DNA of 64,000 nt from JAANXG01 sp963731035 (GTDB taxonomy: Bacteria; Pseudomonadota; Gammaproteobacteria; Arenicellales; JAANXG01). The position numbers and the translations under genes were made by a program. The DNA lies in NCBI GenBank assembly GCA_963731035.1, contig CAVSUY010000027.1:248001-312000 (forward strand), given 5' to 3'. Below the pieces are notes generated by a model, which searched no databases, was not told the DNA's origin, and worked only from the letters and a program-made list of their open reading frames with translations. Each line of letters begins with the position of its first letter. The stretch's first letter is position 1. This document shows positions 24,976-34,350 of the stretch, in pieces.

Positions 24976-26721
24976 ATGAAAAAGTGCTGGTGGCGTGGAC
25001 CGGCGGGCGTGGTGCTGATGCTGCTCGGTATCACGATATGCGCGGCGGCGGGTGCCGGGCGTCAGTCCGACGGTGCCTCCGCGTCGTCGGACGTGCTGAT
25101 CGTGTCCGGCACGGTAGTGAACCCCCAGGGCGACGGCATCGAGGATGCCGAGCTGACCTTCTACCTGAACGGCCGGTCCCTGGGCCCGACCGGACAAGTC
25201 AGCACGGGAAACCAGGGCGCCTTCGAAGTGGAGTTGTCACTACCGAAGGGGATCTCATCCGACGACAAGCTGACGATGGACGCCGCACGTGCCTCCTACA
25301 AAGCGATCGAAGGGACCCCACTGGAGCACGTACTGGTCGAACAGGTGGACGCCGGCGGCGGCCGTCATTTCATCGCCCACATCAACCTGACCCTGCACCG
25401 GGACACAACACCCGCCCTGTGGATCGCGGCGATCGTCCTCCTGGCCGTCTACGTCTTTATTGCCTTCGAGATGATGCATCGTACGCTGGCGGCCCTGGTG
25501 GGTTCCTCCCTGCTGCTTTTCATCAGCTACACCCTCGGCAGCTTCGACCCGGGGTTCCGCATCCTCACCTTCGACGAAGCCATGAAGTCCATAGACGGCA
25601 ACGTTATCTTTCTGCTCATGGCGATGATGATCATCGTCGGGGTACTCAAGAAGACCGGGATCTTCCAGTGGACGGCTTACAAGTCATTCCAGATGGCCCG
25701 GGGCAACATCTATGTGTTGTCGGTTCTCCTGATGTTCGTCACGGCTGTGACCTCGGCGTTTCTGGACAACGTGACCACCATGCTTCTCATCGTCCCGGTA
25801 ACGATAGAAATAGCACTGGCTCTCAGAATCGACCCTCTGGCGTTCCTGCTGCCGGAGGTCTTCGCGTCCAACGTGGGCGGCACCGCCACCTTGATCGGCG
25901 ACCCCCCCAATATCATGATCGGGTCCTACGCCGGCCTCACGTTCGTCCAGTTCGTGGAGAACCTGGCGCTGGTGTGCTTTGTCGCTCTTGCGGTTTCCTC
26001 GGTCTACTTCGTGCTCTGGTTCCGCAAGGATTACCACGCCGCCAAGGTCAGCGACGTGCCCGCCATGACAGCTCGCTTGCGGGCGGAGTACCGCATCACC
26101 GATAAGGCACTGCTGATAAAAGGCGGCTTCGTGCTGGCGCTTACCATTGTCCTGTTCGTGATGCACGGCAGCCTGCACATGGAGCCGAGCATCGCCGCCA
26201 TGGCCGGTGCCTCCCTGCTGTTGGTTATAAGCGGGGTCCACATCGTGGAAATGGTCGAACGCGAGGTCGAATGGCCGACCCTGGTGTTCTTCATGATGTT
26301 GTTCATATTGGTGGCCGGTGCCGAACAGACCGGGCTCATCCAGATAGTCGCCGACTGGGTACGCGAGGCCTCGCAGGGATCGGCGGTGCTGGCCATAGTG
26401 ATGGTCATCTGGGCTTCCGCCTTGTTATCGGCAATTGTCGACAACATACCTTTCACTGCGACGATGCTGCCGATCGTGGCATACCTCAATGAGTCGATTC
26501 CCGGGATTCACGGATCGGTGCTGTGGTGGGCCCTGGCGCTGGGTGCATGCCTGGGCGGCAACGGCACGTTGATCGGCGCCAGCGCCAACGTGGTAACGGC
26601 GGGACTGGCGGAAAAAGCCGGGCATCCCGTCTCCTTCGTGCGTTTCCTGCGGGTGGCGATGGTGCCGATGCTCATCACCGTGGCATTGTCCACGCTGTGG
26701 CTGCTGGCATTCGGCTTGTAG
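24976..26721 (+). CDS. SLC13/ArsB-NhaD-like ion transporter with an extracytoplasmic N-terminal domain
   Basis: A 581-residue protein in two parts. Residues 1-30 are a signal or anchor. Residues 40-145 form a beta-rich soluble domain (VSGTVVNPQGDGIEDAELTF) like a carboxypeptidase-regulatory fold. From about 150 on there are some ten membrane helices with the twin re-entrant motifs of the ion-transporter superfamily: DNVTTMLLIVP with NVGGTATLIGDPPNIMI, and DNIPFTATMLPI with GGNGTLIGASANVV. Relatives move Na+ with dicarboxylates, arsenite or H+. GAAAGGCG lies before the start. The transported ion is not evident. Confidence 0.88.
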   Translation: MKKCWWRGPAGVVLMLLGITICAAAGAGRQSDGASASSDVLIVSGTVVNPQGDGIEDAELTFYLNGRSLGPTGQVSTGNQGAFEVELSLPKGISSDDKLTMDAARASYKAIEGTPLEHVLVEQVDAGGGRHFIAHINLTLHRDTTPALWIAAIVLLAVYVFIAFEMMHRTLAALVGSSLLLFISYTLGSFDPGFRILTFDEAMKSIDGNVIFLLMAMMIIVGVLKKTGIFQWTAYKSFQMARGNIYVLSVLLMFVTAVTSAFLDNVTTMLLIVPVTIEIALALRIDPLAFLLPEVFASNVGGTATLIGDPPNIMIGSYAGLTFVQFVENLALVCFVALAVSSVYFVLWFRKDYHAAKVSDVPAMTARLRAEYRITDKALLIKGGFVLALTIVLFVMHGSLHMEPSIAAMAGASLLLVISGVHIVEMVEREVEWPTLVFFMMLFILVAGAEQTGLIQIVADWVREASQGSAVLAIVMVIWASALLSAIVDNIPFTATMLPIVAYLNESIPGIHGSVLWWALALGACLGGNGTLIGASANVVTAGLAEKAGHPVSFVRFLRVAMVPMLITVALSTLWLLAFGL

Positions 26722-26800
26722 CGTACATCCAGCGGACGAGGCTGGCCGCGCCGGGCAATGAGTCACGGACTGCGGGAAATCAGGACCCCCCGGAGCCGGC

Positions 26801-27511
26801 TTAAACGTCGGCTGCGGTATCGGTGAGAGCGCCAATGACGCTGCGGTAACCGCCGCGATCCCGCCCGATCATGGTGTAGAAACGCTGCCTGACGTCGGCC
26901 GGAGCGGACGCCGGTATCGACGGCCGGGCCTCTATGGACTTCCACCAGCGCGTGACCTTGGGCCGAGACTCGCCGAACAACCCCATCGACGGGTACAACT
27001 GGTTGGCGAAGTCCAGACGCTGGAGAGCGGGTACATACGCCGCCTCCACCAGCGACATCGACTTGCCGAGAAAGAAGGGGTCTTCGCCCAGTTCCCATTC
27101 CAGGCGGTCCAATTTGGACCTGACACGCTCGACGACGGGGGCCAGCGCCTCCTCGTCCCTGGCGGCGGTGAGGGCGAAACAATCCTGCAGCAGCGCAGTC
27201 CCGAATTCAATCCAGGAACGCACCCTGGCCCTGCGCAACGGGTCGCGGGGCAGCATGGGCGCATCCCCGGCGACCTCGTCCAGATATTCGTTGATCACCA
27301 AAGACTCGAAAAGAACCACCCGCTCACCGTCGTCGGTGGTCACTTCCAGAGTCGGTACCTTGGAAGTCGGCGATATTTCGACGAACCAGTCGGGCTTGTC
27401 CTTCAGGTCTATCTCTTCCAGATCGAAGTCGACGCCCATCTCGCGGAGCATAACCCGGCTGCGCTGCGCAAACGGGCACAGATCGTGGCTGACTAGTCTG
27501 TATTTCGGCAT
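26801..27511 (-). CDS. SspA/glutathione S-transferase-like protein
   Basis: A 236-residue protein with a thioredoxin-like N-terminal domain beginning KYRLVSHDLCPFAQRSRVML (cysteine-proline start of omega- or beta-class GSTs), the cis-proline segment SKVPTLEV, ESLVINEYL, and an all-helical C-terminal domain. It may conjugate or reduce thiols, or act as a stringent-starvation SspA-type RNA polymerase partner; SspA proteins lack the catalytic cysteine, so a thiol transferase is preferred. It is divergent from selO, which begins close to its start. Confidence 0.85.
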   Translation of the reverse strand: MPKYRLVSHDLCPFAQRSRVMLREMGVDFDLEEIDLKDKPDWFVEISPTSKVPTLEVTTDDGERVVLFESLVINEYLDEVAGDAPMLPRDPLRRARVRSWIEFGTALLQDCFALTAARDEEALAPVVERVRSKLDRLEWELGEDPFFLGKSMSLVEAAYVPALQRLDFANQLYPSMGLFGESRPKVTRWWKSIEARPSIPASAPADVRQRFYTMIGRDRGGYRSVIGALTDTAADV

Positions 27512-27539
27512 AAGGTACAAGTATCTCAGGGTTTGATAC

Positions 27540-29181
27540 GTGAAGACAAAGCTGCGTGCCGCGAGTTCCGGGATCGCCAGTCCCGTGGGGCAGACCGATA
27601 TTGAAGCATCGCCCTCGCGCCCGCACAATCCAGAGCATGGCAATTTGCGTGAAATACCTCCGACGGGGCGCTTGTTGAGCACAGACAGCACCCAATCCGC
27701 GTCGGCCGTTCCGCGGCTTGAGAGCACCTACGCCCGTCTGCCGGAGCAGTTCTATGCCAGGCTGGGACCGACAGGCATGCCGGAACCCTCGCTGGCCCGC
27801 CTGAACCGGCCCCTGGCCGAACAGCTGGGGCTGGATCCCGATTGGCTCATGACCTCCGAAGGCGTCGAGTTTCTTGCCGGCAAGCGGGTTGCCGACGGCG
27901 CCGAGCCCTTGGCCATGGCCTATGCCGGCCACCAGTTCGGGCAGTTCGTGCCCAGCCTCGGAGACGGTCGCGCCCTGCTTCTGGGCGAGCTCGTCGGGGC
28001 CGACGGCGTGCGGCGCGATATCCACCTCAAGGGATCGGGCCGCACCCCATTCTCCCGTTCCGGGGACGGCCGCGCGCCACTCGGTCCGGTGTTGCGGGAG
28101 TATATCCTCGGGGAAGCTATGGCGGCGCTCGGTGTCCCGACGACGCGCGCCCTGGCCGTAGTCACCACCGGGGAGCGCCTGTTCCGAGAACGTATGGAGC
28201 CCGGCGCGATCCTCGCCCGGGTGGCCACCAGTCACGTCCGCGTCGGCACTTTCGAGTATTTCTACCGCCGCGGGGATCTCGACTCCGTGCGCATCCTCTC
28301 GGACTACGTCATAGAGCGCCACTATCCGTACTGTCGCGAGGCCGACAATCCCTACCGGGCGCTGCTGGACGAAATCGTCACGCGCCAGGCAGACCTGCTT
28401 TCGCAATGGATGCTGCTGGGCTTCATCCACGGCGTGATGAATACAGACAATATGTCGGTCTGCGGCGAAACCATCGACTATGGGCCGTGCGCATTCATGG
28501 ACACCTACCGGCCGGACGCCGTCTACAGCTCCATTGACCACGGGGGACGCTACGCCTACAACCAGCAGCCACGCATCGCCTTCTGGAACCTGACGCAACT
28601 CGCCCAGTGCCTGCTGCTCGCTGTTCGACGACGATGAGGACAAGGCTCTGAGTTGCGCCCGAGAGACCCTCGAGACCTACGCCAGCCGGTTCGAAGCGAG
28701 TTATCACGCCGGAATACGGTCCAAGATCGGCTTGCCCGGAGAACGCGACGACGATACCGACCTGGCACTCGACCTGCTGAACCGGATGAGCGGCGAGCGG
28801 GCCGACTACACCAATACCTTCCGAGGTCTTTGCGAGGTCAACACGAGGGACGCGGCCGCCGACGGACACGTGCGCAGCCTGTTCGAGGATGCGGATGTCT
28901 TCGACGAATGGGCCGCACGATGGCGCAAGCGCCTGTCGGCGGACAATCGTACGCAAGCCGAACGCTGCGCCGCGATGCGCGCCGTGAACCCCGCCTACAT
29001 CCCCCGCAACCATCGAGTCCAACAAGCGATCGATGCGGTCGTGCTCGAAGGCGACCCCGCGTCTCTGGAAAACCTGCTCGCGGTAACCGGACGACCGTTC
29101 GAGGACAACGCGCTCCTGTCCGACTACGCCCGGCCACCCCGTCCCGACGAGGCCGTCTTGCGGACTTTCTGCGGTACCTGA
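27540..29181 (+). pseudogene. selO: SelO-family pseudokinase AMPylase, split by a frameshift
   Basis: The frame from 27540 to 28637 carries the N-terminal SelO sequence: YARLPEQFYARLGPTG, YAGHQFGQFVPSLGDGRA, KGSGRTPFSRSGDGRAPLGP, HGVMNTDNM and DYGPCAFMDTY. After LAQCLLL it shifts to AVRRR and stops. One base out of frame the protein continues LFDDDEDKAL and runs to the normal SelO ending TFCGT at 29181. A single extra base near 28610-28622 (in CTGCTGCTCGCTG) explains this. SelO transfers AMP to proteins in redox control. The start is uncertain; TTG codons at 27672 or 27675 are likelier than the GTG at 27540. A sequencing error is possible. Confidence 0.85.
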
Positions 29182-29327
29182 AAACATACCTGACGTGCCA
29201 ATCCCGGGACGGCCACCCTTGCGGGCGCCGGGCCTCGATCCATGCGCCAATCCTGTGCACGGCCACGGCCGTCCCGACCCGGGCCGCGACGCTTGCTTGC
29301 ATTCCCTGCCGGTCGGTTGTAATCTAC

Positions 29328-29341
29328 TAAACGTCCGTTTA
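29328..29341. promoter_or_regulatory. TetR-type palindrome upstream of the APC permease operon
   Basis: TAAACG-TC-CGTTTA is a perfect 14-bp inverted repeat 92 bp before the permease ATG, in a locally AT-rich stretch (CTACTAAACGTCCGTTTAAT). The size and symmetry suit a TetR dimer, and a TetR gene lies in the same cluster at 35.6 kb. The match of protein to site is inference. Confidence 0.55.
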
Positions 29342-29433
29342 ATAAGAGACCGGTATCACGTCGTCAGTCGTTGCCCCCGAGTCGCGACAAAGGCGTGACA
29401 CGACCGACAACCACACAAAGGGGAGAAATCATC

Positions 29434-31068
29434 ATGACCAATTCGTCGACCCAGTCCGCAGCCGGCCCCGGCGTGTTTTCCCGCAAGGCGTCCGGCCTGC
29501 TTCGCGTCGCCGGGGCCTGGGACACGTTCATCTTCAATATCGGCCTCGTGTCGGTCGGTATCGCCATCGCCCTGAATCAGTACTACGGCCCGAGCCTGTA
29601 CGGCGGCGCAGCCCCCTGGTTGTCCACGATCATCGCCGCAGTCGGAATGCTGTTCGCGGCCGGGACCTTCTATCTGTGGTCGGTCACTTTTCCCCGTTCC
29701 GGCGGCGTCTACCTGTCACTCTCTCGCGGCGTGAGTCCAGGGGTCGCCTTCGTGATGACACTGATCGAGACCCTCATCCTCATGTACTATGCCGCGCTCG
29801 CCGCTTCCTTAATCGTCTCCGTCGGGTTGTCGTCGTTCCTGGGGTCCATCGGTCTCGTCGCCGGCAGCGACAGGCTCATCGCCTGGAGCGCCGTAGTAGT
29901 AACTCCCAATGGCATGTTCATCTGCGGCAGCATCATCCTGCTGCTCGCCGGCATCCTGCTGGCATCCGGTACTCGAAACTACTTCTTCGTTCAACGGATT
30001 CTGTTCGTGGTTGCAGTGATCGGGACCCTGGTGACCATCGGCGTGCTGATGTTCGGCAGCGAAAAGACTTTTCTCGACAATCTTCACAATCTTACCGGGC
30101 TCGATAGCGACACCGTATTTTCGGTGGCCAAGGAAAACGGCTGGGCACCGGCCGAGTTCAGCTGGAGCCAAACCTTCGCCTTCCTGGTGTGGCCGCTGCT
30201 GCCGCTGCTCGGCGCAATCCAGTCCGTCGGCATCGGCGGAGAGATCAAGCGAGTCGACCGCTCACAGCTCTATGGCATGTTCGGCGCCGTACTCACGGCC
30301 GCGGCCCTCATCGCTCTGGTGGGTTATCTGTCCGACCGCACCTTCGGCTACGATTTCCAGGCCGCTCTCGCCTACAACTCCATTCTGGGGAACCTGAATG
30401 GGTCAATCGAGAATGCGGCGGGCGCCGCCCCGTGGTTCACCGTGCTTGCGGGCATCCTCACGGACAGCGTGATACTCACCACCATCGTTATGGCGGCTTT
30501 TGTCGCCTGGATATGGTTCTGGATTCCGGCCGAAATCGCCTATACCACCCGGACCATGCTGGCCTGGTCGTTCGATCGTCTGGCGCCGGACGCCCTGGGG
30601 CAGGTGAGCGAGCGGCTGCACACACCGGTCGTCGCCATAGGGCTGTCCACCGTCATCTCGATCGTGTTCATGGCGCTCATCGCCTATGCCAATATCTCCC
30701 TGCTGACCCTCATTGAAGTGCTTCTGGTCATCTGGGGCCTGTCCATGCTGGCGGCGGTGTTCTTTCCTGTAACCAAACCGGAACTCTTCAAGCTTTCCCC
30801 GGCGTCGCGCGTGCGCTTTGCGGGCATGCCCGTGATGTGCATCACCGGCCTGATCTCCACCGCCTTCTTCGCGGTCGTGATCTGGATGCTTTGGAACGAT
30901 CCGAACGCTGCGGGTCCCCTGGTTTCCTCAGCGGGGACCACCCTGGAGTTCTGGATCATTCTCGCCGCCGTTGTCCTCGGCATCATCTGGTATCGGGTGA
31001 TCAGGGCCCGGCGGCGCATGGAGGGCATTGATATGGATATTGCATTCCGGCAGCTGCCCATCGAATGA
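29434..31068 (+). CDS. APC-superfamily amino acid/amine permease
   Basis: A 544-residue inner-membrane protein with about twelve hydrophobic segments. WDTFIFNIGLVSVGIAIALN forms the unwound first helix of APC transporters, TFPRSGGVYLSLSRGVSPGV the conserved helix 2-3 region. It is longer than the usual 450-500 residues, with expanded loops after helix 5 and before the last helix. GGGGAG lies 8 bases before the ATG. As the first gene of the GlnT, DUF1116 and formamidase cluster, it probably imports that pathway's nitrogenous substrate. Confidence 0.88.
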   Translation: MTNSSTQSAAGPGVFSRKASGLLRVAGAWDTFIFNIGLVSVGIAIALNQYYGPSLYGGAAPWLSTIIAAVGMLFAAGTFYLWSVTFPRSGGVYLSLSRGVSPGVAFVMTLIETLILMYYAALAASLIVSVGLSSFLGSIGLVAGSDRLIAWSAVVVTPNGMFICGSIILLLAGILLASGTRNYFFVQRILFVVAVIGTLVTIGVLMFGSEKTFLDNLHNLTGLDSDTVFSVAKENGWAPAEFSWSQTFAFLVWPLLPLLGAIQSVGIGGEIKRVDRSQLYGMFGAVLTAAALIALVGYLSDRTFGYDFQAALAYNSILGNLNGSIENAAGAAPWFTVLAGILTDSVILTTIVMAAFVAWIWFWIPAEIAYTTRTMLAWSFDRLAPDALGQVSERLHTPVVAIGLSTVISIVFMALIAYANISLLTLIEVLLVIWGLSMLAAVFFPVTKPELFKLSPASRVRFAGMPVMCITGLISTAFFAVVIWMLWNDPNAAGPLVSSAGTTLEFWIILAAVVLGIIWYRVIRARRRMEGIDMDIAFRQLPIE

Positions 31069-31098
31069 ACCGGCGCCACTACCGGCCACGAGTCTCTC

Positions 31099-31890
31099 TT
31101 GCCCGCGTCAACTGAGGCACCGGATTGGCTGACGGTCCGCGAGGAGGCGCTCGGCCTCGTCATCGCGGCCGCGGAACAGCAACTCATGCTGCGACTCGTC
31201 GGTTCCGTTGGCATACGCCTGCATGCCCCGCACCTGGAGCACTTGATGGAACGGCTGCGTCCGGCGCCCAAGGACCTGGATTTCGTCTGCCGCAAGCAGG
31301 ACCGCAGCGCGCTGCGTACATTGCTCGAGGCACGGGGCTACGAAAACGACCGCAACATGCTGGTGGCCATGGAGGGCCAGCGCTACCTGTTCATCCATAG
31401 GGAAACAGGCCTCAAGCTCGACATATTCGTGGATCAGTTGGACTTCTGTCATCGAATCGATTTGCGTGGCTGCCTGCACAGACACCCGGTCACCATCCCC
31501 GTGGAGCAGCTGATCCTGCACAAGCTCCAGATCGTGGAACTCACCGAGGGTGACCTGATCGATCTCGGCATAATGCTCTCGAGCTTCGCACCGGGGAAGG
31601 AGGGCGACACCGGCGCCTACTCCCTGGATCGGCTCCTCGCGCCACTGGCCGAGACCTGGGGGTTCTGGCGCACCGCGACCGGCAATCTGGACCTCGTACG
31701 CGATCTGGCAGAGCGCGGCAGCTACCCCGTGCTCGACGAGCATGCCCAGGCGCGCATAGCCGCCCGGGCGAATGCGCTCCTCGAGGCGGCGCACGCCGTG
31801 CCCAAGCGCGTTCCGTGGAAGCTGCGGGCCAGGCTGGGGGAACGCATGCAGTGGTGGCAGGACGTGGACGATCGCGAGGGAACCTACTGA
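31099..31890 (+). CDS. Nucleotidyltransferase-fold protein
   Basis: A 263-residue protein. LMLRLVGSVGIRLHAP followed by APKDLDFVCRKQD resembles the GS...DxD core of the DNA polymerase beta-like nucleotidyltransferases. TGLKLDIFVDQLDFCH may supply the third acidic residue, and PVEQLILHKLQIVEL follows as in minimal nucleotidyltransferases such as AbiEii and DUF6036-type proteins. The start is TTG at 31099, with no strong ribosome site. Its stop overlaps the next gene's start (TGATG), so the two are translationally linked. The substrate is unknown. Confidence 0.7.
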   Translation: MPASTEAPDWLTVREEALGLVIAAAEQQLMLRLVGSVGIRLHAPHLEHLMERLRPAPKDLDFVCRKQDRSALRTLLEARGYENDRNMLVAMEGQRYLFIHRETGLKLDIFVDQLDFCHRIDLRGCLHRHPVTIPVEQLILHKLQIVELTEGDLIDLGIMLSSFAPGKEGDTGAYSLDRLLAPLAETWGFWRTATGNLDLVRDLAERGSYPVLDEHAQARIAARANALLEAAHAVPKRVPWKLRARLGERMQWWQDVDDREGTY

Positions 31891-32894
31891 TGGCGCTCCT
31901 CGACCTCCTCAGGAATAGAAGCGCGCCGCAACGCCCCGCCGGAGCGCGAACCTTGTTCTTCGCCACTGACTTCCACGGCTCCGAGATCTGTTTTCGCAAG
32001 TTTCTCAACGCGGCGGGGGTTTACGGCGCCGACCTCCTTATCATGGGTGGAGACCTGTCCGGGAAGCTCGTGATCCCTGTCGTGAACAAAGGCGCCGGAT
32101 CTTACGAGGCAAGCCGCCACGGCGAAACCCGCCTGATCGATGCGGCCGACCTGCCCGATTTCGAAAAAGAAATCCGCAACCAGGGCTTCTACCCCTGGCA
32201 TCTCGAGGCCGACGAGTTGGAGCACTATCGAACCCATCCGGACGAGGTGGAACGGCTCTTCGAGCAAGCGATCGTCGACACCGTGCAGCGGTGGATCGAT
32301 CTCACCGAGGATAAGTTTCGGGGCAGCGACATGCAGATAGTGTTCGCACCCGGCAACGACGACCCGGAAGTCGTCGATCGGAGCATCGCCGAACGCCGCA
32401 GTGAGCATTTTCGGCTGGTGGAAGGCACCATCATTGAAGTGGCGCCCGGCCACGAGATGCTCTCCACCGGCTACACCAACATAACACCGTGGGGCACGCC
32501 GAGGGAGTATCCCGAGGAAGTTATACGGGACCGTATCGAGCGTATCGCTCAGGGGCTGACCCGTCCAGAGACGGCGATCTTCAATCTCCACGTTCCACCC
32601 TACGCGTCGCAACTTGATACCGCGCCGCTGGTCAACGTGGACCTTTCCGTGCAGACCTCGATGGGACAACGCATGACAGGGCCGGCGGGATCGACCGCCG
32701 TACGTGAGGCGCTGGAGAAGTGGCAGCCGCTGCTGAGCCTGCACGGTCATATCCACGAATCCGGCGGCACCGCGCGTATCGGCCGGACCCTGGCAATCAA
32801 CCCTGGGTCGGAATACAGCGAAGGCGTGCTTCGCGGCGCGCTCGTCACCATCGGGGATGGGAAGCTCCTTAGCCATCAACTGACAACCGGCTGA
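31890..32894 (+). CDS. Calcineurin-like metallophosphoesterase
   Basis: A 334-residue protein with the metallophosphoesterase motifs in order: TLFFATDFHGSE (the first metal aspartate and histidine), LLIMGGDLSGK, FAPGNDDPEV (GNxD variant), FNLHVPPYAS and SLHGHIHESGG. The dimetal centre appears intact. It is a cytoplasmic protein of about the size of UDP-diacylglucosamine hydrolase-like or cyclic-nucleotide phosphodiesterases, but matches none closely by eye. It starts on the last base of the nucleotidyltransferase stop codon and precedes the GlnT-like gene by 50 bp. Confidence 0.85.
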   Translation: MALLDLLRNRSAPQRPAGARTLFFATDFHGSEICFRKFLNAAGVYGADLLIMGGDLSGKLVIPVVNKGAGSYEASRHGETRLIDAADLPDFEKEIRNQGFYPWHLEADELEHYRTHPDEVERLFEQAIVDTVQRWIDLTEDKFRGSDMQIVFAPGNDDPEVVDRSIAERRSEHFRLVEGTIIEVAPGHEMLSTGYTNITPWGTPREYPEEVIRDRIERIAQGLTRPETAIFNLHVPPYASQLDTAPLVNVDLSVQTSMGQRMTGPAGSTAVREALEKWQPLLSLHGHIHESGGTARIGRTLAINPGSEYSEGVLRGALVTIGDGKLLSHQLTTG

Positions 32895-32944
32895 CTGCGG
32901 CTCGCCGCTGCGGCCTTTCCTGTAAACAAGAACGGGGAGATTCA

Positions 32945-34306
32945 ATGTCTACAATCGCGGAACTCAAGGAACGTCTTCGCAATGAGGGGGTCCGGTACTT
33001 CTTCGGCGCCTACGTCGACGGCCTTGGTGTACCCAAAGCAAAATGCGTGCCCCTCGAGCATCTGGATGATGCGGTGGGGGGCTCGGAGCTCTACACCGTC
33101 GGCGCGCTGGAAGCCATGGGGGCGCTCGGCCCGAACGAGGACGAATGCGTCGGCCTCCCCGACATGGAAACCACGACGGTCCTGCCGTGGGACAAACGCT
33201 ATGCCCTGGCATTCGCCGACCTCCACTTCCGGGGACAGCCCTATGACCATTGCTCGCGAACCGTTCTGAAGCGGCAGATAGCCGCCGCCCGGGCCATGGG
33301 ATTCGGCGTCAATATGGGAGTCGAGCCCGAGGTATACGTCCTGCGCGAGGAGCCGAATGGCGACTGGTTGCCTTTCGTACCCAACGACGCACTGAACGAC
33401 CCCACGCGTGGCTACGACATCGAGACGACGATGCTGGCGGACGGGTTTCTCGAGCCCATGGTGAGATATATGAACGAGCTGGGCTGGGACATCTACTCTT
33501 TCGACCACGAAGGCGGTGACGGGCAGTACGAGTTCGATTTCGGCTACTGCGACATGCTGGCAATGGCTGACCGCATGGTCCTGTTCCGGTTGATGTCCAA
33601 GCACGTGGCACGGCAACTCGGTTGCACGGCCACTTTCATGCCCAAGCCGTATTCCCGGGCGTTCGGATCCGGCGCCCACTTCAATATCAGTCTCGCCGAT
33701 GTTGAAACCGGCCGCAACGCCTTCGAAGCCGTCAGCCGGACCGGCACGGGCGCACTGGGCTACAGCGATATCGCGTACCAGTTCACGGCAGGGGTGCTCA
33801 AGCACGTCGATGCCATTACCGCCATCGTGTGTCCCACGGTGAACTCATACAAGCGCCTCAACCCCCGCGGGTTGATGCGCGAGATGTCCTGGGCGCCGGT
33901 CTACCAGGCCTTCGGACACAACAATCGCACGCTGGTGTGCCGCCTGCCGATGAACCGCAGCTGCCTCGAGCTCCGCCACGCGGACAGCGCGGTGAACTTT
34001 CACCTCGGCGCAGCGATCACCCTGGCCGCCGGGCTGCGGGGCATCCGCGACGGCCTCCAGCCCGGCGATCCAGTCGAGTTCAACACTTACGAGAAAAGCG
34101 AAGGCGAGCTCGCGGAACGCGGCATCCGCCGGCTTCCGAGAACTCTGGGCGAAGCCATCGAAGCTTTCGCCAACGACGAATTGGCCCGGGAAACGCTCGG
34201 GCCGGCGTTTCACAAGACATACACCGACTACAAGCGCGCCGAGTGGGACGAGTACTGCGTGGTCGTGGGCGAGTGGGAGCGCGAGCGCTACCTTCATATG
34301 TGGTGA
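32945..34306 (+). CDS. Type III GlnT-like glutamine synthetase-family ligase
   Basis: A 453-residue ATP-dependent ligase of the glutamine synthetase fold. MGVEPEVYVLRE and GGDGQYEFDF are the metal-binding glutamate motifs. FMPKPYSRAFGSGAHFNISL is the ammonia and metal region, and NRTLVCRLP followed by CLELRHADSAVNFHLGAAI the nucleotide and glutamate sites. The short N-terminus and sequence pattern fit the GlnT group, some of which make gamma-glutamyl-N-methylamide or gamma-glutamyl-polyamines. GGGGAG lies 5 bases before the ATG. In this cluster it may glutamylate an imported amine. Confidence 0.85.
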   Translation: MSTIAELKERLRNEGVRYFFGAYVDGLGVPKAKCVPLEHLDDAVGGSELYTVGALEAMGALGPNEDECVGLPDMETTTVLPWDKRYALAFADLHFRGQPYDHCSRTVLKRQIAAARAMGFGVNMGVEPEVYVLREEPNGDWLPFVPNDALNDPTRGYDIETTMLADGFLEPMVRYMNELGWDIYSFDHEGGDGQYEFDFGYCDMLAMADRMVLFRLMSKHVARQLGCTATFMPKPYSRAFGSGAHFNISLADVETGRNAFEAVSRTGTGALGYSDIAYQFTAGVLKHVDAITAIVCPTVNSYKRLNPRGLMREMSWAPVYQAFGHNNRTLVCRLPMNRSCLELRHADSAVNFHLGAAITLAAGLRGIRDGLQPGDPVEFNTYEKSEGELAERGIRRLPRTLGEAIEAFANDELARETLGPAFHKTYTDYKRAEWDEYCVVVGEWERERYLHMW

Positions 34307-34350
34307 TCCCCGTGAACCCCGTCATCTGAATCGAAACCCAGGACCGCACG

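Noticed and set aside
27324..28643. A 439-residue minus-strand frame antisense to selO
   Set aside because: The selO frame is clearly conserved on the plus strand; the minus frame has no family motif and runs into the GST gene out of frame.
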